Origin: Monodelphis domestica
Taxonomy: Eukaryota > Chordata > Mammalia > Didelphimorphia > Didelphidae
Direction of reading: 5' to 3'
DNA length: 64,000 nucleotides
Assembly: GCF_027887165.1 (NCBI RefSeq)
Contig: NC_077231.1
Coordinates: 194,730,334-194,794,333, forward strand
Numbering within the stretch: position 1 is the stretch's first letter; every line of letters begins with the position of its first letter. Shown here piece after piece: positions 34,567 through 46,853 of this stretch. The translations under genes were made by a program, and so were the position numbers. A model generated the notes under the pieces. That model was given only the letters and a program-made list of their open reading frames with translations, did not search any database and had not been told where the DNA came from.

Positions 34567-35270
34567 TGTGAAGACTAAATTAACTCTCTCCTGCCCATTT
34601 TTAGATTTAATCACCAGAAGCATATACATCCCACTCACACTTAAGTTGGGGAGGTCTGTGACCCATGTGTGTGATAGTGGGTGATGAATCAGAATTGACT
34701 GACTGCCCCCTGGGCAGTCCTAAGCAAAGCTTTAGCTGTAATTGGTACATGTAAAATGGAAGGAAGTCACAGGAAGTGAGGAAAAGGAACGATCTTTAAA
34801 AATGTCAAGAACTTCCTGTGAGCTCTCTCTTCCATCTTTCCTCTTTGACTTGACTTTAGAGGAGCTCGGGCTTGAGATCTCAGACTGCTTCCCTTTGGAC
34901 TGACATGTGGTGAGTGAAAGGATGACTCCCTTTCCTTTGTTTTTCTGGAGGAACTAGCCTCAGGAGAGACCTACCTTCTTGAGAGAGGCTCCCTGCATCC
35001 TTAGGCCCTTGGCTCAAGGCCAAGGCCCCTCTGGCTAAGGACTAATTAGCCCTGTCTGGGTTGAGCTAGGACCAGAGCAAAATACTTTGTGTGTAGCAAA
35101 GATATCTTACCCTATCCTCTCTCTGATTTTCTTACTTTCATTTTTCCTATATTTTATAAATAGTTAAAATAAATCTCTTTGGAATTAATTTAAAATTCTT
35201 GGGGACCCTACTCCTGAATAATCCAATCCAGTTTTTTATTTAAAAAAATCTCACAATTCTATCCCTTACA
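34567..35270 (+). mobile_element. Solo LTR of an endogenous retrovirus (ERV1-like), fossil
   Basis: A 704-bp block starting TGTGAAGACTAAATT and ending TATCCCTTACA, with ACCC on both sides (34563-34566 and 35271-35274). AATAAA at 35168-35173 lies about 100 bp before the end, the usual R-U5 layout. TG...CA ends and a perfect 4-bp duplication point to an ERV1-like family. No internal retroviral sequence remains. Confidence 0.82.
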
Positions 35271-35274
35271 ACCC

Positions 35275-35817
35275 TCTCCCCTTTCCTGAAGAGAAAGGAA
35301 ATCTAGACTAGTTACATTTACCCTTTGGATTCTAGGGGTAACTCTGAGGGATCAGAAGTAAATCTCTAATGCTATTGATTTAAGCCACCATTAATCTTTC
35401 CTCTACCCAACCTGTAGGTTATCATTTGAGATAATTTCAAATACTTATAGAAGGAGTATTTACTGAGACAGTATAATTAGAGCAGTAGATACAAAACATT
35501 CCTCCAAAAGCCTCTGTTACCACCTTCCACCAGGACTTACATAATCTGGCAGACATTGTAAAGTGGTAATACACAATTTTCAATTGCTAAGTCTTTCCCT
35601 CCCCTTTTTCTGGTGTTTAAGATACTCTTCTTAGGCAGAGTGAAATCTCTTTTATGGGCTCCTTGTCAGGCCACTAATCCAGGCTGCCCTTAGTTCTTTA
35701 TGATGTAGCCCCATGCACCAGCTGATCTGGGAAAACCATTTAAGTTACTAATGTAACAATAGAGTTGTGTCTATTTTTGTAATATGCTTGGATATTGATG
35801 GGAAGATGGAAAGTATA
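35275..35817. other. No recognised feature (about 540 bp)
   Basis: Mixed composition, no frames or boxes. May include old LTR-like sequence. Confidence 0.35.
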
Positions 35818-36938
35818 TCTTTTTTTAAAAAGATTTGTTATTTTACCAATTACATATTATAATAATTTTACACTTAAACTTTCTGAAGTTATATGATCCA
35901 AATCGTCTCTCTCCCTCTTTTCCCTCCCCTTTCTGGAGATGGTAAGCAATTTGATCTGGGTTATACATCTATTATCTTAAAAAATATACTTCCACATTTG
36001 GCCACTTAAGTAAGAGAAAACTCATATAAAATCAACCTTCCCCCCAAATAAAAACCCAAATACACTAAAGTGAAAAATAGTATGCTTTGATCTTCATTCT
36101 GACTCTCATAGTTCTTTCTCTGGAGGTAGGTAGCATTCTTTGTCATAAGTCCTTCAGAATTATCCTGGATCGGGGCAGCTGGGTAGCTCAGTGGATTGAG
36201 AGCCAGGCCTAGAGACGGGAGGTCCTAGGTTCAAATCTGGACTCAGACACTTCCCAGCTGTGTGACCCTGGGCAAGTCACTTGACCCCCATTGCCTAGCC
36301 CATACCACTCTTCTGCCTTGGAGCCAATACACAGTATTGATTACAAGATGGAAGGTAAGGGTTTAAAAAAAAAAAAAAGAATTATCCTGGATCATTGTAT
36401 TGCTGAAAATAGCTAAGTCTTTCACAGTTGATCATTTTATGATATTGCTGTTACTGTGAACAATGTTCTCCTGGTTCTGCTTATTTCACTCTAAATAGGT
36501 TCATGTAGGTATTTTCAGCTATTTTTGAAATTATCCTGTTCATTTTTTTACAGCACACTAGTATTCCATCACCATAATTTGCTCAGCCATTCCCCAATTC
36601 ATGGACATCCCCTCAGTTTCCAATTCTTTGAGACCATAAAAGGGCTGCTATAAATATTTTTGTACAAGTAGCTGCCCAACCCTTTAAAAATCTCTTTAGA
36701 CTATAGATCTAGTAGAGGTATTGCTGGATCAAAGAGTATGCAGAACCTTTTGGGCAAATTTCCAAATTGCTCTCCAGAATGGTGCATCAGTGTCCCAATT
36801 TTGCCACAAACACTCCAACATTTATCATTTTACTGTAATTTTGGTCAATCTGTAAAGTATAACATCTTTTGTAACTTTCAAAGCTGTCAGATCTACATCT
36901 GGTCAAAGGAGAATGAACCTTTTTTTTACTTTTAAACA
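35818..36938 (-). mobile_element. L1 3' fragment, split by a SINE
   Basis: Reverse L1 3' end: CCTCCCCTTTCTGGAGATGGTAAGC, CTCTGGAGGTAGGTAGCATTC, GTTCTCCTGGTTCTGC, CCATTCCCCAATTCATGGAC, GCTCTCCAGAATGGTGCATC. Related to the fragments at 24470 and 50342. Confidence 0.88.
36172..36377 (+). mobile_element. SINE1_MD-like SINE, 16-bp perfect target duplication
   Basis: GGGGCAGCTGGGTAGCTCAGTGG head, CCCAGCTGTGTGACCCTGG core, CAGTATTGATTACAAGATGG tail, then GGTTT and an A-run of 14. AGAATTATCCTGGATC stands at 36156-36171 and 36378-36393. The intact tail and perfect duplication make it one of the youngest insertions in the window. Confidence 0.95.
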
Positions 36939-36949
36939 GAGAAAATATT

Positions 36950-37139
36950 TTTATTATTATAAACCTTTACCTTTTGCATTAGTATCAGTTCTAAGATAGA
37001 AGAGCAGCAAGGCCTAGGCAATTGGAGTTGTTACTTGCCCATGACTAAATAACTAGAAAGTGTCTGAGGCCAGATTTGAACTGAAGTCCTCCTAATTCCA
37101 GGCCTGATATTTTATCCACTGTACTGGCTACCTGCACCC
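36950..37139 (-). repeat. SINE1_MD-like SINE, reverse
   Basis: ACCTTTACCTTTTGCATTAGTATCAG tail side, CCAGATTTGAACTGAAGTCCTCC core, CTGTACTGGCTACCTGCACCC head, moderately diverged. Confidence 0.8.
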
Positions 37140-37171
37140 TCCTTTTATTTATTGATTGATTATTGACTTTA

Positions 37172-37315
37172 AGAAAATCCCTTACCTTCTGTCTTAGAAT
37201 TGATACTAAATATTGGTTCTAAGGCAGAAGAGCAGTAAGCTCTAGGCAATTGTTGTTAGGTGACTTGCCCAGGGTAAAATAGCTAGGAGTATCTAAGGCC
37301 AGATATGAATCTAGA
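37172..37315 (-). repeat. SINE1_MD-like SINE, truncated, reverse
   Basis: AATCCCTTACCTTCTGTCTTAG, ATATTGGTTCTAAGGCAGAAGAGC and TAGGTGACTTGCCCAGGG; the head is missing. Confidence 0.8.
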
Positions 37316-37619
37316 TGGAGACTTGGCCAAAACTAAAGCTGAGGCTTCTCTCTACTCCATAACAGTTCTTTCCCAGTGAATTAGCTAGAATCCATAAATT
37401 CTAATTTCTATAATTCCTTCACTTTTCCATTCACATAAAAACATTATAAATGATACCTGGGGCAGAGTCAAGTTTCCTCAGTCTTCTTGAAAACATTTTT
37501 TATGTGTACACTATTCTTGTTCAAAGGTGTAAGTTTTTTTTTTTTAATTCCAAATATATATTCTCATTCAGTTGAGATATCTGGCATCAGAGCTACACTT
37601 GAATAGGATAGTTTTGAAC

Positions 37620-37770
37620 TCACTCTTGTATGTACAGGTTGTCTCTTCATTGTAATATAAGCAAGAAAAGTCAGGGATTGTTTTGAGTTTTTCTTTAGAT
37701 TTTCAGGACTTAGCATAATGACTGGCATATAATAAGTGCTTCATAAATTCTTGTTGATTGAATCTCCTCC
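37620..37770 (+). repeat. L2-group 3' end
   Basis: GTCAGGGATTGTTTTGAG, CAGGACTTAGCATAATGACTGGC and AAGTGCTTCATAAATTCTTGTTG. Confidence 0.7.
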
Positions 37771-38574
37771 ATCCTGCATTTAACAACTTGCAATTGTAAT
37801 TCTTATACTGGGTTCCCAAATTGCCTTGTTTCTAATAAAACTAGAGGACTGGAAGAAAAAAATGCCAATAAAAGCCACAACTCAACTGTACTTTGTTGGT
37901 AATGAATTAGGTAAAATATCTATATTTCCACAAATAACAAGGGGATTTTCCTTAGTCCTATGATTAGTGAATAATTAATTTTCAGAGAGCAATTGCTATA
38001 GTTGCAGCTTGACTAGTGAGTCCACAAAATATTTTTGCTTTCAAATATTTACTAATAATTTGCTAATTCTGAAAATGTACTCATTTCCTCATGATATCCA
38101 ATAATCTAAATATTGTTACTTACATATAAAAATGTTGAGATTGACCCTACCCCAATTCAGAGACCCATTTAATATCATTTAAAATTAATTGATGCATTAA
38201 GACTCTTAAAGAAAGGTATTGGTTAAGTAAATACTAGGTTACTTCTGACATGATAAGTTGGATAAAAACACAAGCAATCACTTAGAACAACATGTTTCAA
38301 TCTATACTTTACTACCAACTGGTAATATAACTATAGAATGTTGAGATTCTCTACTGTGGATCAATTTCTCCTCTTGAACTTTAGAATGGCAGTTCTCCAT
38401 AGGGATGGATCAGGAAGTGGGCAGCTTAGTACTGATGAGGATCATTATAGGAGGATGGAGAGGCATAAAGAATGTTATAGGAAGGATGTGCCAGCAGAAA
38501 TAAAGAGATGACCCACTTATTTATATTGGTGAAATTAGAGATTTATAGAACCGTGACTTCACAAAGAATGAAAA
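37771..38574. other. Apparently single-copy DNA (about 800 bp)
   Basis: No repeat boxes or frames of note. Confidence 0.4.
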
Positions 38575-38955
38575 TGAAGGAATAAAAATATATTTATTAA
38601 ACTCTTACTATATTTGAGGTTTTGTGATGGGAGTACAAACCCAAGTAAGTAAGATAGTCCCTGCCTTGAAGAAGCTTACCTTCAAGTTGGGTGAGAGTGG
38701 GAAGACATAAATGGGAGCTAGAAAACAGCAGGGAGCTGGAGGGAAGGTCATAGCCTAGGATCCACTGAGATAAGAATGAGGAGTAGGGTTCAAGCAAAGT
38801 TATCGGTATAGCTTGGAAATGGTTGAGAAGTGACAGTGAGACCTGTTTTTGGCAAGATGAGGGAAAAGCCTTTTTATCTGGGTCTAGAGTCACAAGGGCA
38901 GACATTACTGCTATTAAAAATATGGGCTTATGAAGACACAGATAACTTGATATCA
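38575..38955 (-). repeat. L2-group LINE 3' region, reverse
   Basis: ATTTATTAAACTCTTACTATATTTGAGG, CCCTGCCTTGAAGAAGCTTACC mark the reverse 3' end. The following 200 bp is a likely but weaker continuation. Confidence 0.6.
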
Positions 38956-39424
38956 CTGAAGTTACACAATTTTTTAAATTTGATCCAGTACTGATGTTAG
39001 TTCTGGGCTTGGTTCATTATACCTTTTCAGTATCTGACCAAGATAAATGGATAATTAAAACTAACTCAATGGACTTACCATCCTACTCATATCACAATCT
39101 ATAAAATATTCACTTTTATCTACTTTGTTTCCAAAAAAACTCATTAAGTGTTTGTAAACTGAATCTCAATTCAATTCTAAATATAGCATCTGCACATTTC
39201 TGTTTGAAGCTGAGCAAGAGAAGAAAATGGTAGGCAGGGTATGATAATGGTAATAGAGAATGGAATGATAATTGCTAGAGATAGGTAAAGAAAGGAACAA
39301 GCTGATAGATAACTAGGATGTAAAAAAGAACACAGCAAAGATGGCTAAAAACCAGCAGGTTGAAAAATATTCATAGCCTATCACCCAATTTTTAAGACTG
39401 ACCTATAATTCTTGTGATATTTTT
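38956..39424. other. No recognised feature (about 470 bp)
   Basis: AT-rich with no clear boxes. Confidence 0.4.
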
Positions 39425-39880
39425 ATTGAATTCAGTATACATTTATTAACTTCTACTGTGTGCAGAACACTGTGCTAGTTTCTGGGAGGTTGGGGAGGGT
39501 TAGGCAAGTTTAAGTAAGAAATAATTTCTGACCTCATGCAATCTACAGAAGAGGAATAAGACACAAACATAGGTAACTAAAATATGAAACATTATTAGAT
39601 AAGTGCACTAGAAACTCCATAAGGAAAGTCTGATGCAAGGTTCATTAGGAAAGCTGAATTATTGACTTGGGAGGTTGGAGTTGGGAAGATTAGAAAATGT
39701 CTCATCTAAGAAGTAGTAATTGAATTGAATTTTACAGGAATTCTAGACATGGAGGGGAAACAGAAGATATTGCAAGGACAGGACACATTGAGCAGAGGCT
39801 TAACAGTGGGGAAGCAGAAGGATATTTTCAGGGAAGAGATGTAGGAGAGCTAGAGTTGGCTATAACCTTTCATGCTGCCA
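39425..39880 (-). repeat. L2-group LINE fragment, reverse
   Basis: TACATTTATTAACTTCTACTGTGTGCAGAACACTGTGC at the 3' end, then CTCATGCAATCTACAG and related text. Diverged. Confidence 0.65.
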
Positions 39881-39904
39881 TCTTTCCCAGTCCATCTAGT
39901 AAGC

Positions 39905-41110
39905 GAGTTTTAATCAATTACTAAACATTTATTAAGCACTTGCTATGAACAGGCACTTTGCTAAGTGCTGGGGATACAAGAGGTCTCTGCCATCTAGGAG
40001 CTTACACTCTAATGGACTAGGAAGGTTAGAGTATGTGGACAAATATATTAACATGGAAATGGTAGGGTGATTTTAGGTCATGGAGGGTTTTGAATGTCAT
40101 GCCATTAATTCTGAACTTAAGTAGATGGGCAATAAGTAACCACTAAAGATTTTAGGACAGGAGAGTTACAGGTGCAAATCTTTAAGGAAGATATTTTGGT
40201 TTAATGAAATCAAAGATCTATTTGAGTACCAAATGTGAACAATGGATTGGAGGGAACAGATGAAGGTGGAAAGACTTCTGAGGAAGCAACTTCATTAGAT
40301 TAATTAGTGTAATGAATGAAAGATGAAATGACTGAGGAAACAAAGGTTTGATCTTCTGAGCATATTGATTTATTAAGCAATGCATTCTAATTGCCTAACA
40401 AATTGGGAACAGGCCCCTTCCTCAGTGTAGGGCTGGACCCCAAATGAAGGGGCAGACAGACTTCATATATAAAACAGTTAATCAAATAAATCCAATTATT
40501 TACAGGGAGACAATACAATATAAGGTAATTTGATTTCTAACTGGATGAAAGATTAGAGACTTTCCAAGTTGGGAGGGGGGAAGAGAGTGAAGAGGTATAA
40601 TTCCCTAAATACAGGAAGAGGTGTTCTTCTTCCCACTCAAATATCTGTAAACAATGAAAGGCATATGGATATAATATCCATTTAATCAGTATGGGGATAG
40701 TTTTCAGATAAGACATATAGGTTGCTTGAGGTATACAATTATGAGAAAACTCCTCATATCAACATTAGAATCTGATTGTGTTTCTGATCAACATAACTTG
40801 TTTCTAGGTCCTTGTTTAAAAGTCCCTAAACAGCAGGTCCAGGGGTCCAATTTCTTAGCCACTCAGGGTTAGGTTCAAACAATGCAATAAGGTTTTCTTT
40901 TAATTTCCACAATTGAATAAACTTTTCTTCACAAGATAGAATTTCAACTAAGCCCATTAATGAATAAAAAGAGGCATAAGAAGTAGGGTGAAAAGGGGTA
41001 CCACTGATAGAAATAGCAACTTAGGAGGCACAGATTTAGAGAATGACATGCCCATTTTTATATATGTTGGATTTTATTTGTAAATGGAACATCCAAGCAG
41101 AAATGAATTG
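39905..41110 (-). repeat. L2-group LINE, reverse, interrupted by an LTR-like insert
   Basis: 39905-40325 begins AAACATTTATTAAGCACTTGC and runs through GGAGCTTACACTCTAATGG into the coding part (GGATTGGAGGGAACAG). After the insert it seems to resume at about 41025-41110 (TGACATGCCCATTTTT, GGAACATCCAAGCAG), the reverse of the RT-region segment seen at 32590-32650. Confidence 0.55.
40330..40930 (-). mobile_element. Possible LTR fragment (reverse), fossil
   Basis: About 600 bp that separates two parts of an L2. On the minus strand an AATAAA lies close to the left border (near 40370), as expected near the end of an LTR. Ends and a duplication could not be fixed, so the call is tentative. Confidence 0.3.
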
Positions 41111-41289
41111 TTTAAAGTATTTTTTCTTTAGAAGGTTTAAGTAAGCCATAAAGACACTAATTTCCATTACTGTCCTTCTCAAGCTACCTCACTATAGCTT
41201 CCTTTCTCAAAGACTACCTTTGTCATTAGAGTAGATCTTTTGGCAGGTTCTACCAACCTAGAGAGGCAAGCATAGGTCTGAGTTAAAAC

Positions 41290-41321
<32 letters not shown>

Positions 41322-42000
41322 TCTATTTCCTCTCAAAACCATGATAAGATTAGAGGTAAATCACAAGTTTTATCACCAGAGGAGGATATTTTTAGTCTCT
41401 GAAAATAATGTCGACAAGGTTTGGAGAGGTTGTTACACAGGAGTATCCATACTGATCTGGGTTTTGGAAGGCATTCCACCAGACTTCTTACTTAAATGAT
41501 ATGTGAACTGTTGGTGAGTATGACAGAAGAATGGTCGCAGCAGGAAATTCTGAATCTTTTCCAGTTATGAATAAAGGGGCCATTAAAATATAGATTATAA
41601 CTCTTATTATGAAACTAATGGGTAGAGAGACAAATGGGTAAGACTAGGAATTATGCAAATTTATCCCAAATATTTTTCCAATTTTCTATATTTTCATAGA
41701 GAAAATACATAGAAAAGGATTCTGGAACTGGATATATTCATCTATAGGTTCATGAATCTTACTTTTTACCTTATGAATGACAGAGGATATTTCAAGAGAG
41801 ATAATTTAAATGTATTCAGTCTGTGGAGGGTCTAGAGAACATATAAAGCTGAAAGAATTGAGTGGTTAGTCTGGTTTATTCAGGGGATGAATCAAAGTAA
41901 AAACTCATTATTTTCTTAATAGTGCCCTTGCCCAAATGATAATATGAAATAGTGGGGTCTGGCGCCTCATGGAGGAGTTTGAACAAGTCAAGATGATGCT
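41111..42000. other. Unrecognised DNA with an (AAAAC)n repeat
   Basis: (AAAAC)n at 41285-41321. The rest shows no clear gene or element. Confidence 0.45.
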
Positions 42001-42014
42001 AAATAAAGAGAAAT

Positions 42015-42860
42015 GCTCAGATTATCTCTGGAGAAGGAGAATGACAGACCCTCACAAACATCCTCAATTTGTGGATTTGTATATAATCAGGGTGTCCTTT
42101 AAAAAGGTACCTCTAAAGATGGGAGATCACTTTGCTGCCTGAATCATAATCACTAGCAATTGGAATCAGAGCAGACAAGTTTTATTATGCAAATAAATAA
42201 TATTATCTTCTCCAGTCCCTTGCTTTCTAAAGTCAAATCTGAGCTACAGTGTATGCTTTAGCTGAAATGTAAAAAATTGTCTAAATCCCTGCATCACAAT
42301 CACTAGCAATTCTAAATATAGGTGCACATTTATTTGATTATGCATGAGAATGACCTTATCTGTTAGTCTTAGCGTTTCTCTCTCCAGACCATAAATCAGG
42401 GGTAGGAAGTTGCATCCCAGCCACAGGAGAGCTACCAATATTTGTGGACAACAAAGTTGTACAGTGGTTAGAGCACAGGGTCTGAAGGCTGGAAGACCTG
42501 AGTTCAAACCCAGCCTCAGTTGCTAACTAGCTTTGTGTCCCTGGGAAAGTAATTTAATCTCTGTCTATTTCTATGTCCTCAACTATAAAATGGAGATCAT
42601 AATAGCACCATCTACCCAGGGATGTTTTGAGGATCAAATTGGATATTTATAAAGTGTTTTGCATACTACTTGACTAAGCACCTGCTAAGTGCTTAACAAA
42701 ATGCTTGCTTCCTTCCTTCCTACTCATACAGCAAAGTGATCTTCCCATCTTGGCAGGTGAGGCTTTTTTGACAAACTTCTTAAAAGGAATCCATGAATAT
42801 ACACAAATCCACAAACTGAGGATGTTTGTGACACTGAATCTTCCTTCTAAATATTGGTGA
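42015..42860. repeat. Inverted-repeat structure around a CORE-SINE
   Basis: Left arm about 42015-42142 (CTCACAAACATCCTC, TTTGTGGATTTGTATATA, GATGGGAGATCACTTTGCTG) is inverted at about 42735-42860 (CAGCAAAGTGATCTTCCCATC, ACACAAATCCACAAAC, GAGGATGTTTGTGACA). Inside, AATCACTAGCAATT occurs twice in direct orientation (about 42146 and 42299). It may be an old non-autonomous DNA transposon; no target duplication was identified. Confidence 0.5.
42440..42725 (+). repeat. MIR/MON1-like CORE-SINE, nearly full length
   Basis: AGTGGTTAGAGCACAGGG, GACCTGAGTTCAAACCC, CTATAAAATGGAGATCATAATAG, TGTTTTGAGGATCAAATTGG and ACCTGCTAAGTGCTTAACAAAATGC, then a CTTC tail. Confidence 0.8.
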
Positions 42861-42989
42861 CTGACAAGTTTTTATATTTGTTTTTGTACCTGATGTTCCA
42901 TTTAGTCAGTCACTGTCTGCACAACTTTGAAGGCAGGAGGATTTTCCCAGAATTCTTGAGAAAGAAATCCATGCTTCTGAATTGATCAA

Positions 42990-43978
42990 TGGTCAAAAAG
43001 GTATGAATAAACAGTTTGCAAATGAAGAAATTAAGATGATCTTGAGTCAAATGCAGGAATGATCCAAATCATTATTAATTATAAAAATGCAAATTAAAAC
43101 AATTGAGAGACCACTTTACACTTATCAGACAGGCTACCAGGACAAAAAAAGGAAAATGACAAATGTTGAAGAGGATGCAGGAAAATTGGGACACTAATAT
43201 ACTGTTGGTAAAAATGAACTAATGCCAACTATTTTAGAGAACAATTTGGGACCATGTCCAAAGAGCCATCAAATTGTGCAAACTCTTTGACTCAGTAATA
43301 CCACTACCAAAAGGGATCAAAGATAGGGGTGAAGGACCACATTATACAAAGATATTTATAGCAGCTCTTTTTGTGGTAGCAAAGAATTAGGTATTGAAGG
43401 GATTTCCATCAATTAGGGACTGGCTGAAGAAATTGTGGCATATGATTGCAATCAAATACTATTGTGCCATAAGAAATGATGAACAGGATGATCATTAAAC
43501 AAAAAATGGAAAATTTTTAAATGAAGAAGTCTGGAAAGACTTAAATGAAGTGATGCAAAGTGAAGTGAGCAGAACCAGGAGAAAACTGCACACAGTAACA
43601 GCAATAAGGCATGAGGATCAGCTATTAATGACTTTATTATTGGCAATACAAGGATCCATGACAGCTCTAAGCGATTTGTGAGGGGAAAAGATTATCCACC
43701 ATAGAAGGAACTGATGGAGTCTAAATAAAGATTGAAGCATACCATTTTTTCACTTTATTTCCTCTGTGAATTTTTTTCTTGTATAAGTGATATATGATGA
43801 ACATGGAAATATATATTACATGATAGCACATGTATAATCTGTATCATTATCTGCTAACTTGCAGGGAGGAGATGGAGAAAACTTGGATTGCAGAATATCA
43901 GAATGCAATTATTAAAAATTTTGTCTACATGTAACCTGAAAAAATATTTTTAAAAAATTTAAAGAAAAGAAAAAGAGT
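42990..43978 (+). mobile_element. L1 3' end with A-rich tail
   Basis: Forward L1: AATGAAGAAATTAAGATGATC, AATTAAAACAATTGAGAGACC, TTTATAGCAGCTCTTTTTGTGG, AGTGAGCAGAACCAGGAG and the 3' UTR, ending in TTAAAAAATTTAAAGAAAAG. 5'-truncated, about 1 kb, moderately diverged. Confidence 0.88.
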
Positions 43979-45087
43979 AAATTGTACTTTTGCAGGGAGG
44001 ATGTTGATAAAGTTCTGAAAGTGTCCTGAGAGTTCCCTGAAATAATTTATGTACCATCTGTGAGTCTAATGATTTAAGAAATACCTTATTTCTAAATGTA
44101 GGTTATAAACCCTTAGTGAATATAGACTTCTGAATCAGAGAGAAATTAAATATGTTCTAAACTAGCTGTACCTCCAGAATTTTCTCTTTTTAAATTTAGT
44201 ACTACCCACAGAAAGCTAGTAGCATGGCCTTTACTCTTTGGGAGCTGACATGGATGTGCATACAAATAAATAAGTATGTATTGATGGATTTGACTTTCAC
44301 TATCATTCCTTGAATTTCATTTGGCAAAATCAGGTATCAGGAAAACACTTAAAAAGACTGAGTTTGTTTGTTTGTTTTACAAGAATTGTTGCCACCAATT
44401 GGTGGCAGTTTTCTTCTCAATATGGTGAAATTAAAAAGTCTTAAGTCATTAGTTGTCTATGACCAGGACATAAATTAAATATGCTTTAGCTTCATTTATT
44501 TAATTTAATTTATTTTTAAAAAAATTAGTCCTTCAAGAAAACCAATTATTTAAACATCCCAACAAAACAAATATACAAATTATAAAAACACATGACACAG
44601 GAAGTACAATTTAGCAACTTTCTCACCAATCCTCAACTTATTTTCCTCAAAGTACTCTGAATACCTTTTGGAATCAAAAATTCTTTCTAGATTTTTGTCC
44701 AGAATCTAAGAACTGCAGTTACAAAGGTTAAAGTGAAGAAATTGCTATAGCTATAAAATGGTGGTGGAGATTGTTACTTGTTTGCATATACTTCTCTGAA
44801 CAGGATTTATATTTCACGACCTTAGCTTAGAATATGGCTTCCTGACCAGGGATGGAGTGTCCCATAAAGAGATTGGAGTTTTGCAAATTCAATCCAAAAG
44901 ATATTGCCGAAAATGAAGGAAGAGTTAGAAAACTGACAATGTCCACTATGTTAGATGCCATAAAGAGGTTACAATGTATGAAGAAGAGAGACTGAGATGA
45001 CACTTATGGGTGAGAGGTATATAAATATAGTCTGCCTACATTTTAGTAAATAATTTAACAAATTCATGCTATTCAAGTGAAGTCAAC
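43979..45087. other. Apparently single-copy DNA (about 1.1 kb)
   Basis: AT-rich; the small inverted CACCAATTGGTGG at about 44393 is the only structure noticed. Confidence 0.4.
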
Positions 45088-45190
45088 AAGTCAACAAACA
45101 TTTAAGTGTTTACTAAATTCAGCATTGGGGATACAAAGAAAGTCTAACACAGTAATTATCTTGGAAGAGCTTGCATTTTATTTTATTCTT
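45088..45190 (-). repeat. L2-group 3' end, reverse
   Basis: CAACAAACATTTAAGTGTTTAC, TTGGGGATACAAAGAAAG and GGAAGAGCTTGCATTTTA. Confidence 0.65.
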
Positions 45191-45334
45191 GTGAAATATA
45201 TGGAGAGATATAGGCTAGATGATAGTAAAGTTAGTTGGATTCAGAGATGTTTGAATAACCACTAACAAAAAAATAGTTATTCATGGTTCACATAGAAGGA
45301 AGCCTGCAGTGAAATGTCTTAAAAATATGTCATC

Positions 45335-45590
45335 TCTGTCCTGTTTAATATTTTTATGGATAACATGGGTGAAAGAATAAATGGTCTCAAATTTTCAGAT
45401 GACAAAAATCAGAAAATGGGGAACTATCCCTCTGGGTTGATGAAATAAGAATCTTCTAAAATCTGGACAGCATAGAAAATTGGGGCTGAATTTAATGAGA
45501 TTGGGCTGGATTTTCTTAGGCACATTTATATCATCTTACACATGGGATCAAAAAGCTACCTTAATAATTGTAAGATCAGACAGATATGTC
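45335..45590 (+). repeat. CR1-group LINE fragment (reverse-transcriptase region)
   Basis: The forward frame reads LFNIFMDNMGERINGLKFSD then DKN, matching CR1 LFNIFINDL...KFADDTK. Only this part survives. Confidence 0.7.
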
Positions 45591-45602
45591 TAGATAATGT
45601 TG

Positions 45603-45817
45603 CAATTGCTCAGTTGTTTCAGCCATGTCCAACTTTTTGTGACCCCATTTGGGGTTTTTTGGCAAGGACATTGGAGTGGTGTGCCATTTTCTCCTTCAGC
45701 TCATTTTACAGATGAGGAGCTATGGCAGAGTTGGGTGACGTGCCCAATGTCATACAAGCCCCTGAGGCCAGATTTAAACTCAGGAAGATGTTTTCCTGTC
45801 TTCAGACCTGGCAGCTT
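45603..45817 (-). repeat. MAR1-like SINE, reverse, head lost
   Basis: CAGTTGTTTCAGCCATGTCC, CTTTTTGTGACCCCATTTGG, GCTCATTTTACAGATGAGG and CTTCAGACCTGGCAGC. Confidence 0.85.
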
Positions 45818-46812
45818 ATATGAAAAGACCCCATTTTCTCATCTAATGATTGGATGTATTAATACTTGCACTGTTTGCATTAGGGAGCTGCTGTAAGGAT
45901 CAAATGAAATAAATCACAAGAAATCATTCCATAACCCTGAGTTCCAATGCAATGTAAACTCTTGAAATAGCATCCTTCAATTCAGGAAATCTCAAGCACT
46001 TTCTAATTGGACAGGCACTGGAGAACATCGGAAGGGAAGAGAGGCACTAGTTTCCTTCCCAGCAAGTCACAATAAAAGCATTAAGATGAACAGGGAACTC
46101 ATTTTGAAGCAGCTTTTACTTCCACACTTTATTGTAAACCACAGCACAGGTGAAAGCACAAATGAGAAGACCAGGAAACACTTTCTGCTTCTCTAATGCA
46201 CCACAATTGCACAGGAGATGTCTGGGTCTGTCAAGGTGATGTCTCAGGCTTTATCACTAAGATGGAATAAACTACTTTATTGGTTTCTCCTGGACTTCCA
46301 AAGGAAAGCTTATCAAGATGACAATGGCCTGTTTCCCATGCTTCCAGTGAGGCTCTGTACAAGCTTGAAAAGAACATTAAAGTTCTTTACCAATAGATGG
46401 TGTTCCTCTATATGAATCAAAGTGTCAAAGCTATTCCACATTGGAGAGCCAAGTGAAAGCAGAAAGAATGCTTCCTTGTAGGAATTAAGCAAAATACACC
46501 CCAAACAAAATCTAGGCGGTTATTATAGGCAAAAAGAATTACCATCTCTCTGGGAGTGAAGTTTTCAGGGTAGCATCCTCACTTAAGCACATAACAACTG
46601 AGATGGACTTGTCATGTTGGACATGTCCTGAGAAAATCCTGTAAGCTATCTGTGACTTTGTTTCCTGTCTTGAGCTTTTTTGTGGAGGAGAGAGACTCAG
46701 TTTAGAGGTCCCTGTTTTCCTATTCACATTTACTGTTGCAAATTCTGTGTCTTCTCAGAAATACACATAGATGAGAAAGCCTAGAGCTGGTTACTAGTCA
46801 GTTCACTCCTCT
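45818..46812. other. Apparently single-copy DNA (about 1 kb)
   Basis: No repeat boxes; frames of about 60 codons occur on both strands and none looks coding. Confidence 0.4.
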
Positions 46813-46853
46813 TACACACACACACACACACATACACACACACACACACACAC
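46813..46853. repeat. (AC)n microsatellite
   Basis: About 20 AC units with one CATACA interruption. Confidence 0.97.
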
